Shown piece after piece: positions 48,357 to 59,657 of a stretch of DNA of 64,000 nucleotides. The notes below the pieces were generated by a model. It made no database searches, was not told the origin of the DNA, and was given only the letters and a program-made list of their open reading frames with translations. The position numbers were made by a program, and so were the translations under genes. Every line of letters begins with the position of its first letter. Position 1 is the stretch's first letter. The stretch is from Streptomyces sp. NBC_01428 (lineage in GTDB: Bacteria > Actinomycetota > Actinomycetes > Streptomycetales > Streptomycetaceae). Location: assembly GCF_036231965.1 (NCBI RefSeq), contig NZ_CP109499.1:6758001-6822000 (forward strand), read 5' to 3'.

Positions 48357-49610
48357 GTTGAATCCTCTCCCTGGCGCGGCACCCCAGGGTGGGGGCCGTG
48401 TGTCTCGCCGGGCCGTACTGGATGTAGCAGGGCCGTGCAGTAGACGCGCCCGGCGGCGCGGTGACTGGCCGTGACTATAAGCGCAGGTAGGGGGAGTGGG
48501 CAGGAGCGTGGGGAAGGCTGTGACGCTCTTGTTATGCGGGGGCTGCTCTCGCGGGTGTGGGGCGGACGATCGGAGCATTTCGGTGTGCGGGTCGGTGGTG
48601 ACTGCGTGTTCGCATGGTGAGAACGCCCTGATCCGGGTTCGTGGCGGGGGGCGGCGGGTGTGGGGGAGGTGTCGGGGCGGAGTCGTGCCGGGGGCGTGAG
48701 ATGTGGCGGCTCGCGGTGCGCGCATTGATTCGTTACGGCAGAGGTAACCGAGTGTTACTGCCGTGTGAGATCGCTCGGGGCCTCTCGTCCGGGTGAAGTG
48801 GACGCGGGGGAGGGCGGGTTGGGGTGGCGGAGGGCGTGCGGGCCGCTCCACGGGGCGCGGGGGTGGGTGCCGCCCACGAGAAAACTTTGCTGCTGCTGTG
48901 CGGTCCTGTTGCTGATGAGCAGGCCGGGGCGGGGGAGGCCGAGGGCGGGCCGGAGTGTGGCGCACTCGTATACGGAGATACGGACGGTGATCGTCCGGGG
49001 CGCGCCCGCCCTCACTGTCCGTGGCAGCCGGGGAATGGTGGCGGCGGTCAACTCGACCTTCCCAGAGCTGATTTGGCGGACGGTGAGGGGCTGCCGCGGG
49101 CGACGCCGACTGCGAGGCGGTACGAAGTGGGGTGCGGTGCAGGGCCCTTGCGGTACGGGGAGGTGACGTCGGCGGGTCACGGTGCGGGGCTCGGCAGGGA
49201 GCGGCCGGGGAGGGCCGCGGGGCGATGCGGCCGATGGTTGCGGTCGCGACGGCGGCCAGGGGGCGGGAGAGGGGCCGGGAGAGGCGCCGGTGCGTGCGGG
49301 AGGTCGGCTCAACGGGCGCCGAGGCGTGCGGGGTTGGACGTCGGCAGGTCGTCGGGCGTGCCCTGGTGAGGGCGGCGGGCCGCGTCGGGGCGGTGGCTCG
49401 ACGGGCCCGGTGCCGGTCGTGTCGCGGGCTGCGCCTGAGCGGACCGCTCCGTCAACGGGCCGGTGGTCCAGGGGGGTTGGAGGAGGCCCGGCGGTGGTCC
49501 GGGAGCGCTCGGCGGGCGTTCCGGTCGTGGGGGGCCGCGGCGCTGTGCCGCGGCCGTCTCGCGTCGGTGCCCGCCCCCCGCCGGTCCGGAATCCGGCGGG
49601 CCGTGGTGTG
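48357..49610. other. 1.25-kb region without a convincing gene, G-rich on the + strand
   Basis: Apart from the livK leader and promoter I see no gene here. Open frames exist on both strands (for example minus 48755-49312) but are Pro/Arg/Ser-rich, lack family features and have no good ribosome site. The + strand is strongly G-rich. An inverted repeat lies at 48735-48764. Small RNAs cannot be excluded. Confidence 0.6.
48735..48764. promoter_or_regulatory. Inverted repeat upstream of livK, possible operator
   Basis: ACGGCA-GAG-GTAAC (48735-48748) faces GTTAC-TGCCGT (48754-48764): 11 paired positions with a 3-base bulge. It is AT-richer than its surroundings and lies about 380 bases before livK. 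It may be a regulator site or a small hairpin; the target is unknown. Confidence 0.4.
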
Positions 49611-50072
49611 TCAGCTCTGGGGTGCGTCCTTGAGGATGCAGGTCAGGCGGGCGCTGCACACGCGCTTGCCGTCCTCGTCGGTGATGACGATCTCGTAGGT
49701 GGCCGAGGTGCGTCCGCGGTGGACGGGGGTGGCGACGCCGGTGACGAGGCCGGAGCGGACGCCGCGGTGGTGGGTGCAGTTCAGGTCGACGCCGACGGCG
49801 ATCTTGGTGATGCCGCCGTGGAGCATGGCGCCGACGGAGCCGATGGTCTCGGCGAGGACGGCGGAGGCGCCGCCGTGGAGCAGGCCGTAGGGCTGGGTGT
49901 TGCCTTCGACGGGCATCGTGCCGACGACGCGGTCCGCGGAGGCCTCGATGATCTGGACGCCCATGCGGTTGCCGAGGTGGCCCGCGGAGAAGAGGGCGGG
50001 CAGGTCGACGCCGAGCGCCGCGTACTCGTCGATGACCTCTTGCGGGAACGTCGGGGTGTGCTGTTCGCCCAT
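49611..50072 (-). CDS. Hotdog-fold thioesterase, PaaI type
   Basis: A 153-residue hotdog-fold acyl-CoA thioesterase of the PaaI/YbdB type. The active-site region is QPYGLLHGGASAVLAETIGSVGA, with HGG and the catalytic Glu, followed by AVGVDLNCTHHRGVRSG. It hydrolyses aryl- or acyl-CoA esters; the substrate is open. ATG 50072 follows GGAGCAGGA closely. It lies 59 bases beyond the end of the molybdoenzyme gene on the same strand, and the two may be co-transcribed. Confidence 0.87.
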   Translation of the reverse strand: MGEQHTPTFPQEVIDEYAALGVDLPALFSAGHLGNRMGVQIIEASADRVVGTMPVEGNTQPYGLLHGGASAVLAETIGSVGAMLHGGITKIAVGVDLNCTHHRGVRSGLVTGVATPVHRGRTSATYEIVITDEDGKRVCSARLTCILKDAPQS

Positions 50073-50131
50073 CGGGTCCTGCTCCGTTCGTCGTGGACCA
50101 CCGCGTCGTGGCCGCCTCGCTGAGCGAACGC

Positions 50132-52411
<2,280 letters not shown>

Positions 52412-52580
52412 CGCTGGACCCCCTTCGCGTGCGCACCTCGGTGTGCGTCTCCTGGTAGCCCTCGATCCTCGCACGCGCTGTCGAAGAGGAGACTGGCGGG
52501 CCGGGGGATTTCCGGCCGGGGACGGCTGCGGCGGGCCGGGGCGGCTCTCGATGTCAGTGGACCGTGGCAGGATCGGGGGT

Positions 52581-55307
52581 GTGGCAGAGACAGCATCGAA
52601 GAAGACCGAGAAAACCGCAGGTACGGGCCGCCCGCGCCTGATGCTCATGGACGGGCACTCGCTGGCCTACCGGGCGTTCTTCGCGTTGCCCGCGGAGAAT
52701 TTCACGACCGCGACCGGCCAGCCGACGAACGCCATCTATGGGTTCGCGTCGATGCTGGCGAACACGCTGCGCGACGAAGCGCCCACGCACTTCGCGGTGG
52801 CGTTCGACGTGTCGCGCAAGACGTGGCGCTCCGAGGAGTTCACCGAGTACAAGGCGAACAGGTCGAAGACCCCGGACGAGTTCAAGGGGCAGGTCGAGCT
52901 GATCGGCGAGCTGCTGGACGCGATGCACGCGCAGCGGTTCGCGGTCGACGGCTTCGAGGCCGACGACATCATCGCGACGCTGGCGACGCAGGCCGAGGCC
53001 GAGGGCTTCGAGGTGCTGATCGTCACCGGTGACCGCGACTCCTTCCAGCTGGTCTCCGAGCACACGACGGTGCTGTACCCGACGAAGGGCGTCTCCGAGC
53101 TGACCCGGTTCACCCCGGAGAAGGTCGTCGAGAAGTACGGGCTGACGCCCGCGCAGTACCCGGACTTCGCCGCGCTGCGCGGCGACCCGTCGGACAACCT
53201 GCCGGGCATCCCCGGCGTCGGTGAGAAGACGGCCGCGAAGTGGATCAACCAGTTCGGTTCGTTCGCGGACCTCGTCGAGCGGGTGGACGAGGTCAAGGGC
53301 AAGGCCGGGCAGAACCTCCGCGACCACTTGGAGGCGGTGAAGCTCAACCGCCGGCTGACCGAGATGGTCAAGGACGTCGAGCTGCCTCGGACGGTCACCG
53401 ACCTGGAGCGCGCCGCGTACGACCGCACGGCCCTCGCGATGGTCCTGGACACCCTGGAGATCCGGAACCCGTCGCTGCGCGAGCGGCTGCTGGCGGTCGA
53501 TCCGGGTGCGGAGGAGGCCGAGGAGAAGCAGCCGGCCGCCCCGGGCGTCGAGGTCGACGGCGCGGTACTGGGCGCGGGCGAGCTGAAGCCGTGGCTCGCC
53601 GAGCACGGCACGGCCGTCCTCGGCATGTCCACGGTCGACACCTGGGCGCTGGGCACCGGCTCCGTCGCCGAGGTGGCTTTGGCCGCGGGAGCGGGCCCTG
53701 CCGTCTGGTTCGACCCCACGCAGCTCGACGCCGCCGACGAGAACGCGTTCGCGCAGTGGCTCGCCGACCCCGCGCACCACAAGGTCCTGCACAACGCCAA
53801 GGGCGCGATGCGGGTCTTCGCCGAGCACGGCTGGACCATCGAGGGCGTGACGATGGACACCGCGCTCGCCGCCTACCTGGTCAAGCCGGGCCGTCGCTCC
53901 TTCGCGCTGGACGCACTGTCCCTGGAGTACCTGGGGCGCGAGCTGGGGCCGGCCGCGGCGGTCGACGGGCAGCTCGCCTTCGGTACGGACGAGCGGGCCG
54001 AGGCCGACGCGCTGATGACGCAGGCCCGCACGATCCTCGACCTGGGCGAGGCGTTCGAGGGGAAGCTCCAGGAGGTCGGCTCGGCCGACCTGCTGCGGGA
54101 CGTGGAACTGCCCACCTCCAGCCTGCTGGCCCGTCTGGAGCGGCACGGCATCGCGGCGGACAGGGCCCATCTGGAGGCCATGGAGCAGATGTTCGCGGGC
54201 GCCGTGCAGCAGGCGGTGAAGGAGGCGCACGCGGCGGCCGGGCACGAGTTCAACCTCGGCTCGCCCAAGCAGCTCCAGGAGGTCCTCTTCGGCGAGCTGG
54301 CCCTGCCGAAGACGAAGAAGACGAAGACGGGCTACACGACGGACGCGGACGCGCTGGCCTGGCTGGCCGCGCAGACCGACAACGAACTGCCCGTGATCAT
54401 GCTCCGGCACCGCGAGCAGGCGAAGCTGCGCGTCACGGTCGAGGGCCTGATCAAGACGATCGCCGCGGACGGCCGGATCCACACGACGTACAACCAGACG
54501 GTCGCGGCGACCGGCCGCCTGTCGTCGACCGATCCGAACCTGCAGAACATCCCGGTGCGCACCGACGAGGGCCGCGCGATCCGCCGGGGCTTCGTGGTCG
54601 GCGAGGGCTTCGAGTCCCTGATGACCGCCGACTACAGCCAGATCGAGCTGCGGGTGATGGCCCATCTGTCCGAGGACGAGGGCCTGTTGGAGGCGTTCGC
54701 CTCCGGCGAGGACCTGCACACCACGGTGGCCTCCCAGGTGTTCTCCGTGGAGCGGTCCGGTGTCGACGCGGAGATGCGCCGCAAGATCAAGGCGATGTCG
54801 TACGGCCTGGCGTACGGGCTGTCGGCGTTCGGACTCTCCCAGCAGCTGAACATCGAGGCGGGCGAGGCCCGTGCGCTGATGGACACGTACTTCGAGCGGT
54901 TCGGCGGAGTCCGGGACTATCTGCGCCGCGCGGTCGACGAGGCCCGTGCCACGGGCTACACGGCGACGCTCTTCGGGCGCCGCCGCTATCTGCCCGACCT
55001 CAACAGCGACAACCGGCAGCGCCGGGAGGCGGCCGAGCGCATGGCGCTCAACGCCCCCATCCAGGGCACGGCCGCCGACATCGTCAAGATCGCGATGCTG
55101 AACGTGGACCGCGCACTGCGCGAGGCGGACCTCAGATCCCGCATGCTCCTTCAGGTCCACGACGAAATCGTCCTGGAGATCGCACCCGGGGAGCGTGAGC
55201 GGACGGAGGAGCTGCTGCGCCGCGAGATGGCGTCCGCGGTCCAGCTCCGCGCCCCGCTCGACGTGTCGGTCGGCTCGGGCCCCGACTGGGAGTCCGCGGC
55301 CCACTGA
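52581..55307 (+). CDS. polA: DNA polymerase I
   Basis: A 908-residue DNA polymerase I. The 5'-3' exonuclease (about 15-310) starts LMLMDGHSLAYRAFFALP and has DADD-type acidic clusters (FEADDIIATLA, VTGDRDSFQL). The central 3'-5' exonuclease domain lacks the DxE site and is probably inactive, as usual in actinobacteria. The polymerase has motif A DYSQIELR, motif B RRKIKAMSYGLAYG and motif C QVHDEIVLE. GTG 52581 is the start that begins the conserved N-terminus. Confidence 0.96.
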   Translation: MAETASKKTEKTAGTGRPRLMLMDGHSLAYRAFFALPAENFTTATGQPTNAIYGFASMLANTLRDEAPTHFAVAFDVSRKTWRSEEFTEYKANRSKTPDEFKGQVELIGELLDAMHAQRFAVDGFEADDIIATLATQAEAEGFEVLIVTGDRDSFQLVSEHTTVLYPTKGVSELTRFTPEKVVEKYGLTPAQYPDFAALRGDPSDNLPGIPGVGEKTAAKWINQFGSFADLVERVDEVKGKAGQNLRDHLEAVKLNRRLTEMVKDVELPRTVTDLERAAYDRTALAMVLDTLEIRNPSLRERLLAVDPGAEEAEEKQPAAPGVEVDGAVLGAGELKPWLAEHGTAVLGMSTVDTWALGTGSVAEVALAAGAGPAVWFDPTQLDAADENAFAQWLADPAHHKVLHNAKGAMRVFAEHGWTIEGVTMDTALAAYLVKPGRRSFALDALSLEYLGRELGPAAAVDGQLAFGTDERAEADALMTQARTILDLGEAFEGKLQEVGSADLLRDVELPTSSLLARLERHGIAADRAHLEAMEQMFAGAVQQAVKEAHAAAGHEFNLGSPKQLQEVLFGELALPKTKKTKTGYTTDADALAWLAAQTDNELPVIMLRHREQAKLRVTVEGLIKTIAADGRIHTTYNQTVAATGRLSSTDPNLQNIPVRTDEGRAIRRGFVVGEGFESLMTADYSQIELRVMAHLSEDEGLLEAFASGEDLHTTVASQVFSVERSGVDAEMRRKIKAMSYGLAYGLSAFGLSQQLNIEAGEARALMDTYFERFGGVRDYLRRAVDEARATGYTATLFGRRRYLPDLNSDNRQRREAAERMALNAPIQGTAADIVKIAMLNVDRALREADLRSRMLLQVHDEIVLEIAPGERERTEELLRREMASAVQLRAPLDVSVGSGPDWESAAH

Positions 55308-55329
55308 CCGACCCTGCGACCGACGGCTG

Positions 55330-55360
55330 CGGGCCCGGCACCTCCCAGGTGCCGGGCCCG
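55330..55360 (+). terminator. Terminator of polA
   Basis: CGGGCCCGGCACCT (55330-55343) and AGGTGCCGGGCCCG (55347-55360) form a perfect 14-bp stem with a CCC loop. Confidence 0.8.
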
Positions 55361-55551
55361 TCCTCGTCGGCCGCCCGACCCGGCCGGGCGCGGCGCCCGC
55401 CCCGAGGACAGGGCGCACGGGGGACCGGGCCACCCCGCACTCCACGGGTGCCGCCCCCGTCACCCGCGTTGCCCACAGCCGCCGGCCGTGCTGTCACTCG
55501 CGTGGCTCTCGCAGCGGGCCCACCGCGCGGGAGGCCCGTAAGGATGCGGGC

Positions 55552-56547
55552 ATGGGTATACGCACGCTCCACCGCCGCACGGCCATGTCCGCGACCGTCG
55601 TGGTCGCGACCGTGACGGTGACCGCGGCCGTCGTCCCGGTGCTGCTCGCGCCGGTGCCCGCGGTCGCCGCGAACGCCGGCACCGCCCAGGTGCCCGCCGT
55701 CTGCCGTGCCCCGCGCGATCCCGACCTGGCGGCCCGGATGTCCCGCGACCTCCAGGCGGCGCTGTCGGCCCGCCGGGGCGCGGTGTCCGTCGCGGTGCAC
55801 GACGACAGGACCGGGCTCAGCTGCGCGCTCGCCGGCGACCGGCAGTACGACGCTGCCAGCGTCGCCAAGGTGATGATCATGGAGGGTGCGCTGCGCCGGG
55901 CGGAGACCCTGCGGCGCAGGCTCACCCGCTGGGAGCTGGCCAACGTCCGCCCGATGATCACCCGGTCCGACAACGACTCCGCCGTGCGCCTGTGGTCCGA
56001 CCTCGGCCACGGATACCTGTCGCGCTTCCTGGGCCGTGCCGGGACGAGCCGCACGGTCCTCGGTCCGAAGGGCTACTTCGGCCTGACCCGCACCACCGCC
56101 GACGACCAGATGCGCCTGCTGGACGTGCTCACCGACGCCCACTCGTTCCTCAAGACCCGCGGCTACGGCCTGCGGCTGCTCACCGAGGTGCGGGGCGACC
56201 AGCGCTGGGGGGTGCCCTCGGGTATGCCGCGCGGTCTGACCGCCCACCTCAAGAACGGCTGGCTGCCCCGCGCCACGCACGGCTGGCGCGTGCACAGCGT
56301 CGGCGCCTTCACCGGACCCGCCCGCACCTACCGCATCGTCGTCCTGACGCACGACAACCCGACGATGGCGTACGGGGTCCGCACCATCGAACGCATCGCG
56401 CAGGCCGTGCACCGGGGCCTCGCCCGGGGGCGCGGCCTGCCCCCGGCCCCCGCCCCCGGGACGGCGGTCAGCGAACGGTCGGACGGCTCGGCTCCGTACG
56501 GGCCGCTGCCGGGCTGGGACGAGCCGGAGCGGGGCGCCACACCCTGA
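55552..56547 (+). CDS. Exported serine hydrolase, class A beta-lactamase fold
   Basis: A 331-residue secreted serine hydrolase. A signal peptide of about 40 residues leads to the domain. The SxxK motif is Ser103-Val-Ala-Lys106 (DAASVAKVMIM) and the SDN motif Ser139-Asp-Asn141. The third motif is weak (HLKNGW in place of KTG). It resembles class A beta-lactamases and D-Ala-D-Ala-type hydrolases, but a role in cell-wall turnover or as a non-lactamase is as likely. Its 3' end overlaps the DUF4184 gene by 80 bases. Confidence 0.82.
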   Translation: MGIRTLHRRTAMSATVVVATVTVTAAVVPVLLAPVPAVAANAGTAQVPAVCRAPRDPDLAARMSRDLQAALSARRGAVSVAVHDDRTGLSCALAGDRQYDAASVAKVMIMEGALRRAETLRRRLTRWELANVRPMITRSDNDSAVRLWSDLGHGYLSRFLGRAGTSRTVLGPKGYFGLTRTTADDQMRLLDVLTDAHSFLKTRGYGLRLLTEVRGDQRWGVPSGMPRGLTAHLKNGWLPRATHGWRVHSVGAFTGPARTYRIVVLTHDNPTMAYGVRTIERIAQAVHRGLARGRGLPPAPAPGTAVSERSDGSAPYGPLPGWDEPERGATP

Positions 56548-57322
56548 CTCCCATGCTGTACAGACCGAGGCCGAGGACCAGTCCGGCGCCGCCGCCGAAG
56601 CACAGGGTCGGAATCAGCTCCCACGGCTTCGCGACAGGCCCCCGGTACGCCCACCAGCGCGACGCCCGCTGCACGCCGCCCGCCAGCGCACAGCCCCCGA
56701 CGACCCCGCAGGCCAGCCACCGGTCGGCGGCGGACAGCACCGGCACCCCGAGAGCCGGGCCGGCCGGAGTGCGGCGCAGCGCGGCCACCGTGAAGGCCGT
56801 GATCACGACGGCGGCCACCGCCGAACTGCCGTACTGGAGGTACCAGTAGAGCGGTGCGCCCGCCAGGTCCCGGCCGAGGACGGGGAGGAGCCGCGTGCCC
56901 CACCTGTCGTGATGCGTGAACGCGTCCCACACCACATGGGTCAGCGCGCCGAGCGCGGCCGAGACGTACCACCACAGGGCCGGCCCCGGGCGCGGCCGTT
57001 GCCGCGGAGCCCCGCAGCGTGCCAGCCGGGCCGGCCGCCCCTGCACGGCCGCCGGAAGGAGCGCCACGAGCGGTTCCCGCACGCCCAGCCACGCGCCGAC
57101 CAGGACCCACGCGACGAGGACGTCGACGGTGAACACCCCGGTGAACGCGTGGGTGAAGGAGCCGAACTCCATCGCGCCGGGCAGCACACCCGCCGCGTAG
57201 TAGGTCAGATCGGGGGAGAAGGAGCCGGCCACCAGGACGGCGGGAACCAGTCGGCCGCGTCCCGTCCCGTCCCCGCGCAGGCCGGGAAGGACCGCCGCGG
57301 CGTGACTGAGCGTGAAAGGCAA
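56468..57322 (-). CDS. DUF4184 membrane protein
   Basis: A 284-residue integral membrane protein of the DUF4184 family, known by its N-terminal LPFTLSHAAAVLPGLR. GSFSPDLTYYA, FGSFTHAFTGVF and LGALTHVVWDAFTHHDRWG carry His/Asp pairs like those of YdjM-type membrane hydrolases. Six to seven helices are apparent. No function is established. TTG 57322 follows GGGGGA and gives the family start. The convergent gene overlaps its C-terminal codons. Confidence 0.8.
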   Translation of the reverse strand: MPFTLSHAAAVLPGLRGDGTGRGRLVPAVLVAGSFSPDLTYYAAGVLPGAMEFGSFTHAFTGVFTVDVLVAWVLVGAWLGVREPLVALLPAAVQGRPARLARCGAPRQRPRPGPALWWYVSAALGALTHVVWDAFTHHDRWGTRLLPVLGRDLAGAPLYWYLQYGSSAVAAVVITAFTVAALRRTPAGPALGVPVLSAADRWLACGVVGGCALAGGVQRASRWWAYRGPVAKPWELIPTLCFGGGAGLVLGLGLYSMGVRVWRPAPARPSPAAARTEPSRPTVR

Positions 57323-57604
57323 GTCGTCCCCCTGTGGCGACTGTTGGACCGGTATGTCCGGCCGGTTGATCACCGACGGCCATTATGGAGGACGGCGGGA
57401 CATGGCCAAGTGGTGAATATCGGGCGCGAACGGGTCCCCGCGCGACGGAAGTTGACGTAGGGTCGCCTGGGTCGACGTGCCGGGGAGCATGGTCGAACAG
57501 CGGACGAACATACGAGAGCGGCGGGACGCGCACCGGGACCTGGAGCGCACGGACATCGGAGAGACGGCGGGCTCGCCCGGTCGTCGGTGGGAGGGGTTCA
57601 CTCA

Positions 57605-59329
57605 ATGGCGGCGCAATTCGGCAGGAGGCTGCGCACAGGCGCGGCTACCACCGCTGTGGCCGCGGTCGCGGTCGCTGCTCTGTCCGCGTCGCAGGCGCCC
57701 GGAGTGACCGCCGACGACCACGGAAGACAGACCACCGGAGCCGACGTCGGCCAGGACGCGAGCGCCACGGGTGGCGACGGCAGCGCGACCGGCAACTCCC
57801 GCTACTACACGGACCTGCCGCCGCTCGACAGCCCGAACCCCTCGCCGACCGTCGGCAGCGGGACGCCCGCCGCCACGGGCGACGCCGAGGCGGGCATCCC
57901 CGCGAGCGTCCTCGACGCCTACAAGAAGGCCGAGGAGTCGCTGCGCGCGTCCAAGCCCGGCTGCAACCTGCCCTGGCAACTGCTCGCCGCCATCGGCAAG
58001 GTCGAGTCCGGCCAGGCCCGCGGCGGCCGCGTCGACGCGAGCGGGACGACCCTGTCACCGATCCTCGGCCCCGTCCTGAACGGCAACGGCTTCGCCAGCA
58101 TCAGCGACACCGACCACGGCGCGTACGACGGCGACAGCACGTACGACCGTGCGGTGGGCCCCATGCAGTTCATCCCCTCCACCTGGGACTGGGCGGGCCG
58201 CGACGGCAACCACGACGGCAAGAAGGACCCCAACAACATCTACGACGCGGCCTTGGCCGCCGGGCACTACCTGTGCCGCTTCGACCACGACATGTCGGTC
58301 CCGTCGCAGATGAACCAGTCGATCCTCAGCTACAACAACTCGACGGCGTACCTCAACACCGTCCTGTCGTGGCTGCAGTTCTACCGCAAGGGCACGCACG
58401 AGGTGCCGGACGGCACCGGCACGCTGCCCACGCACCACAGCGACGACGCGACCACGCCGAGCCCGGGCACCACGCCGCCCGCCTCCTCGCGCCCCGGTCA
58501 CCCGTCCAAGCCGTCCAAGCCCACGCAGCCCCCGACGGCGCCGCCCACCACGCCTCCCACCACCCCGCCGACCACGCCCCCCACCACGCCGCCTCCCACC
58601 AAACCGCCGACGCCCACCGAGACGGTGGACCACCTGGCGGACGGGGGCAGCGGGAAGCTCACCGCGACCGCCGGGGACACCTTCGCGCAGAAGATCGTGG
58701 TGCGGACCGAGGACAAGGCCGACAAGGCCGTGGCGCGGGTCCGGGTCCGCTTCACCATCGTCGGCGACACGGACACCACCTTCACCGGCGGCGAAAGCGT
58801 CGCCGTGGTGATGACGAACGGGCTCGGCGCGGCCACCGCCCCCGCCCTCGTCGCGGGCGAGAAGACCGGCGGCTTCACCGTCCGCGCCACCGTCGTGGGC
58901 CGCACCCTGGCCGGCCTCGACCACACCGCGACCGTCACCGCCCGCCAGGCCGACGCCCTCGCCCGCACCGCCGACACCGCGCTGACCTGCGTACCCGGCG
59001 GCGAGTTCACCGACCAGGTGGAGGTGAAGGCCACCTACAAGGGAGCCGTCGCCGGCAAGGTCGCCGCCACCGCGACCCTCGTGAAGTCCGCCGACGACGC
59101 CACCGAGAACGACAAGGGCGCCTTCTTCAAGGATGCCGACGGCAAGACCGTCCGCACCCTGAAGGACCTCACCACGGACGCCGACGGCCTGCTCAAGCTG
59201 CCGAAGCTGTACGCCGACGACACCACCGGCACCTTCCTGCTCCGCATCACCACCACGGGCGGCGCGACACTGACCGTCGAACTGACCGTGGCCGCCGCAC
59301 CCGAGGCGTCCGAGACGCCCGCCGCCTGA
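57605..59329 (+). CDS. Secreted lytic transglycosylase with Pro/Thr linker and beta domain
   Basis: A 574-residue exported murein hydrolase. A signal peptide covers about 1-36. The lysozyme-like domain (about 98-270) has Glu134 in AIGKVESGQ as catalytic acid, AVGPMQFIPSTWDWAGRDGN and NIYDAALAAGHYLC. A linker made of TTPP repeats (about 285-345) leads to a beta-rich C-terminal part resembling Ig-like repeats. It cuts peptidoglycan glycan strands. ATG 57605 follows GGGAGGGG; a longer frame adds six residues. Confidence 0.88.
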   Translation: MAAQFGRRLRTGAATTAVAAVAVAALSASQAPGVTADDHGRQTTGADVGQDASATGGDGSATGNSRYYTDLPPLDSPNPSPTVGSGTPAATGDAEAGIPASVLDAYKKAEESLRASKPGCNLPWQLLAAIGKVESGQARGGRVDASGTTLSPILGPVLNGNGFASISDTDHGAYDGDSTYDRAVGPMQFIPSTWDWAGRDGNHDGKKDPNNIYDAALAAGHYLCRFDHDMSVPSQMNQSILSYNNSTAYLNTVLSWLQFYRKGTHEVPDGTGTLPTHHSDDATTPSPGTTPPASSRPGHPSKPSKPTQPPTAPPTTPPTTPPTTPPTTPPPTKPPTPTETVDHLADGGSGKLTATAGDTFAQKIVVRTEDKADKAVARVRVRFTIVGDTDTTFTGGESVAVVMTNGLGAATAPALVAGEKTGGFTVRATVVGRTLAGLDHTATVTARQADALARTADTALTCVPGGEFTDQVEVKATYKGAVAGKVAATATLVKSADDATENDKGAFFKDADGKTVRTLKDLTTDADGLLKLPKLYADDTTGTFLLRITTTGGATLTVELTVAAAPEASETPAA

Positions 59330-59353
59330 CCCGGCGCGGCCCGCTCACGCGTT

Positions 59354-59390
59354 CAGGGCGCCCCTCCGCCATCGGCGGAGGGGCGCCCTG
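59354..59390 (+). terminator. Terminator after the transglycosylase gene
   Basis: CAGGGCGCCCCTCCGCC (59354-59370) and GGCGGAGGGGCGCCCTG (59374-59390) form a perfect 17-bp stem with a 3-base loop. Confidence 0.8.
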
Positions 59391-59497
59391 CTGCGTCGAG
59401 CGCGTGCGGTGCTGTGCGACGTGTTCTCATCTCGCGCGCCCGTTGCTACGGTGCCGGACCTGACGATGTATCAGCTCCTGGCCCTCGGGAGGCCCGC

Positions 59498-59632
59498 ATG
59501 CGCGCCCTCATCGCCGCCGCGACCGGCTTCGCCCTGGCGCTCGCGCTGGTCCTGACCATCACGGCCATGGGCTCGCCGGCCGGCCAGACCTCGCCGAAGC
59601 CGATGCTCACCACCGTCCCCAAGCACCCCTGA
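59498..59632 (+). CDS. SPW_0924 family miniprotein
   Basis: A 44-residue protein. One hydrophobic helix (RALIAAATGFALALALVLTITAMG) is followed by a conserved polar end, SPAGQTSPKPMLTTVPKHP. I recognise it as the Streptomyces family named SPW_0924, of unknown role; the helix suggests a membrane or secreted peptide. The ribosome site CGGGAGG stands before the ATG. The DUF3068 gene starts 25 bases downstream, so they may share a transcript. Confidence 0.8.
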   Translation: MRALIAAATGFALALALVLTITAMGSPAGQTSPKPMLTTVPKHP

Positions 59633-59657
59633 CCAACGCACCGGGAGGGCCGTCGAG

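Noticed and set aside
48755..49312. Minus-strand frame of 185 codons in the gap upstream of livK
   Set aside because: Pro/Arg/Ser-rich, no motif, no ribosome site; not supported as a gene.
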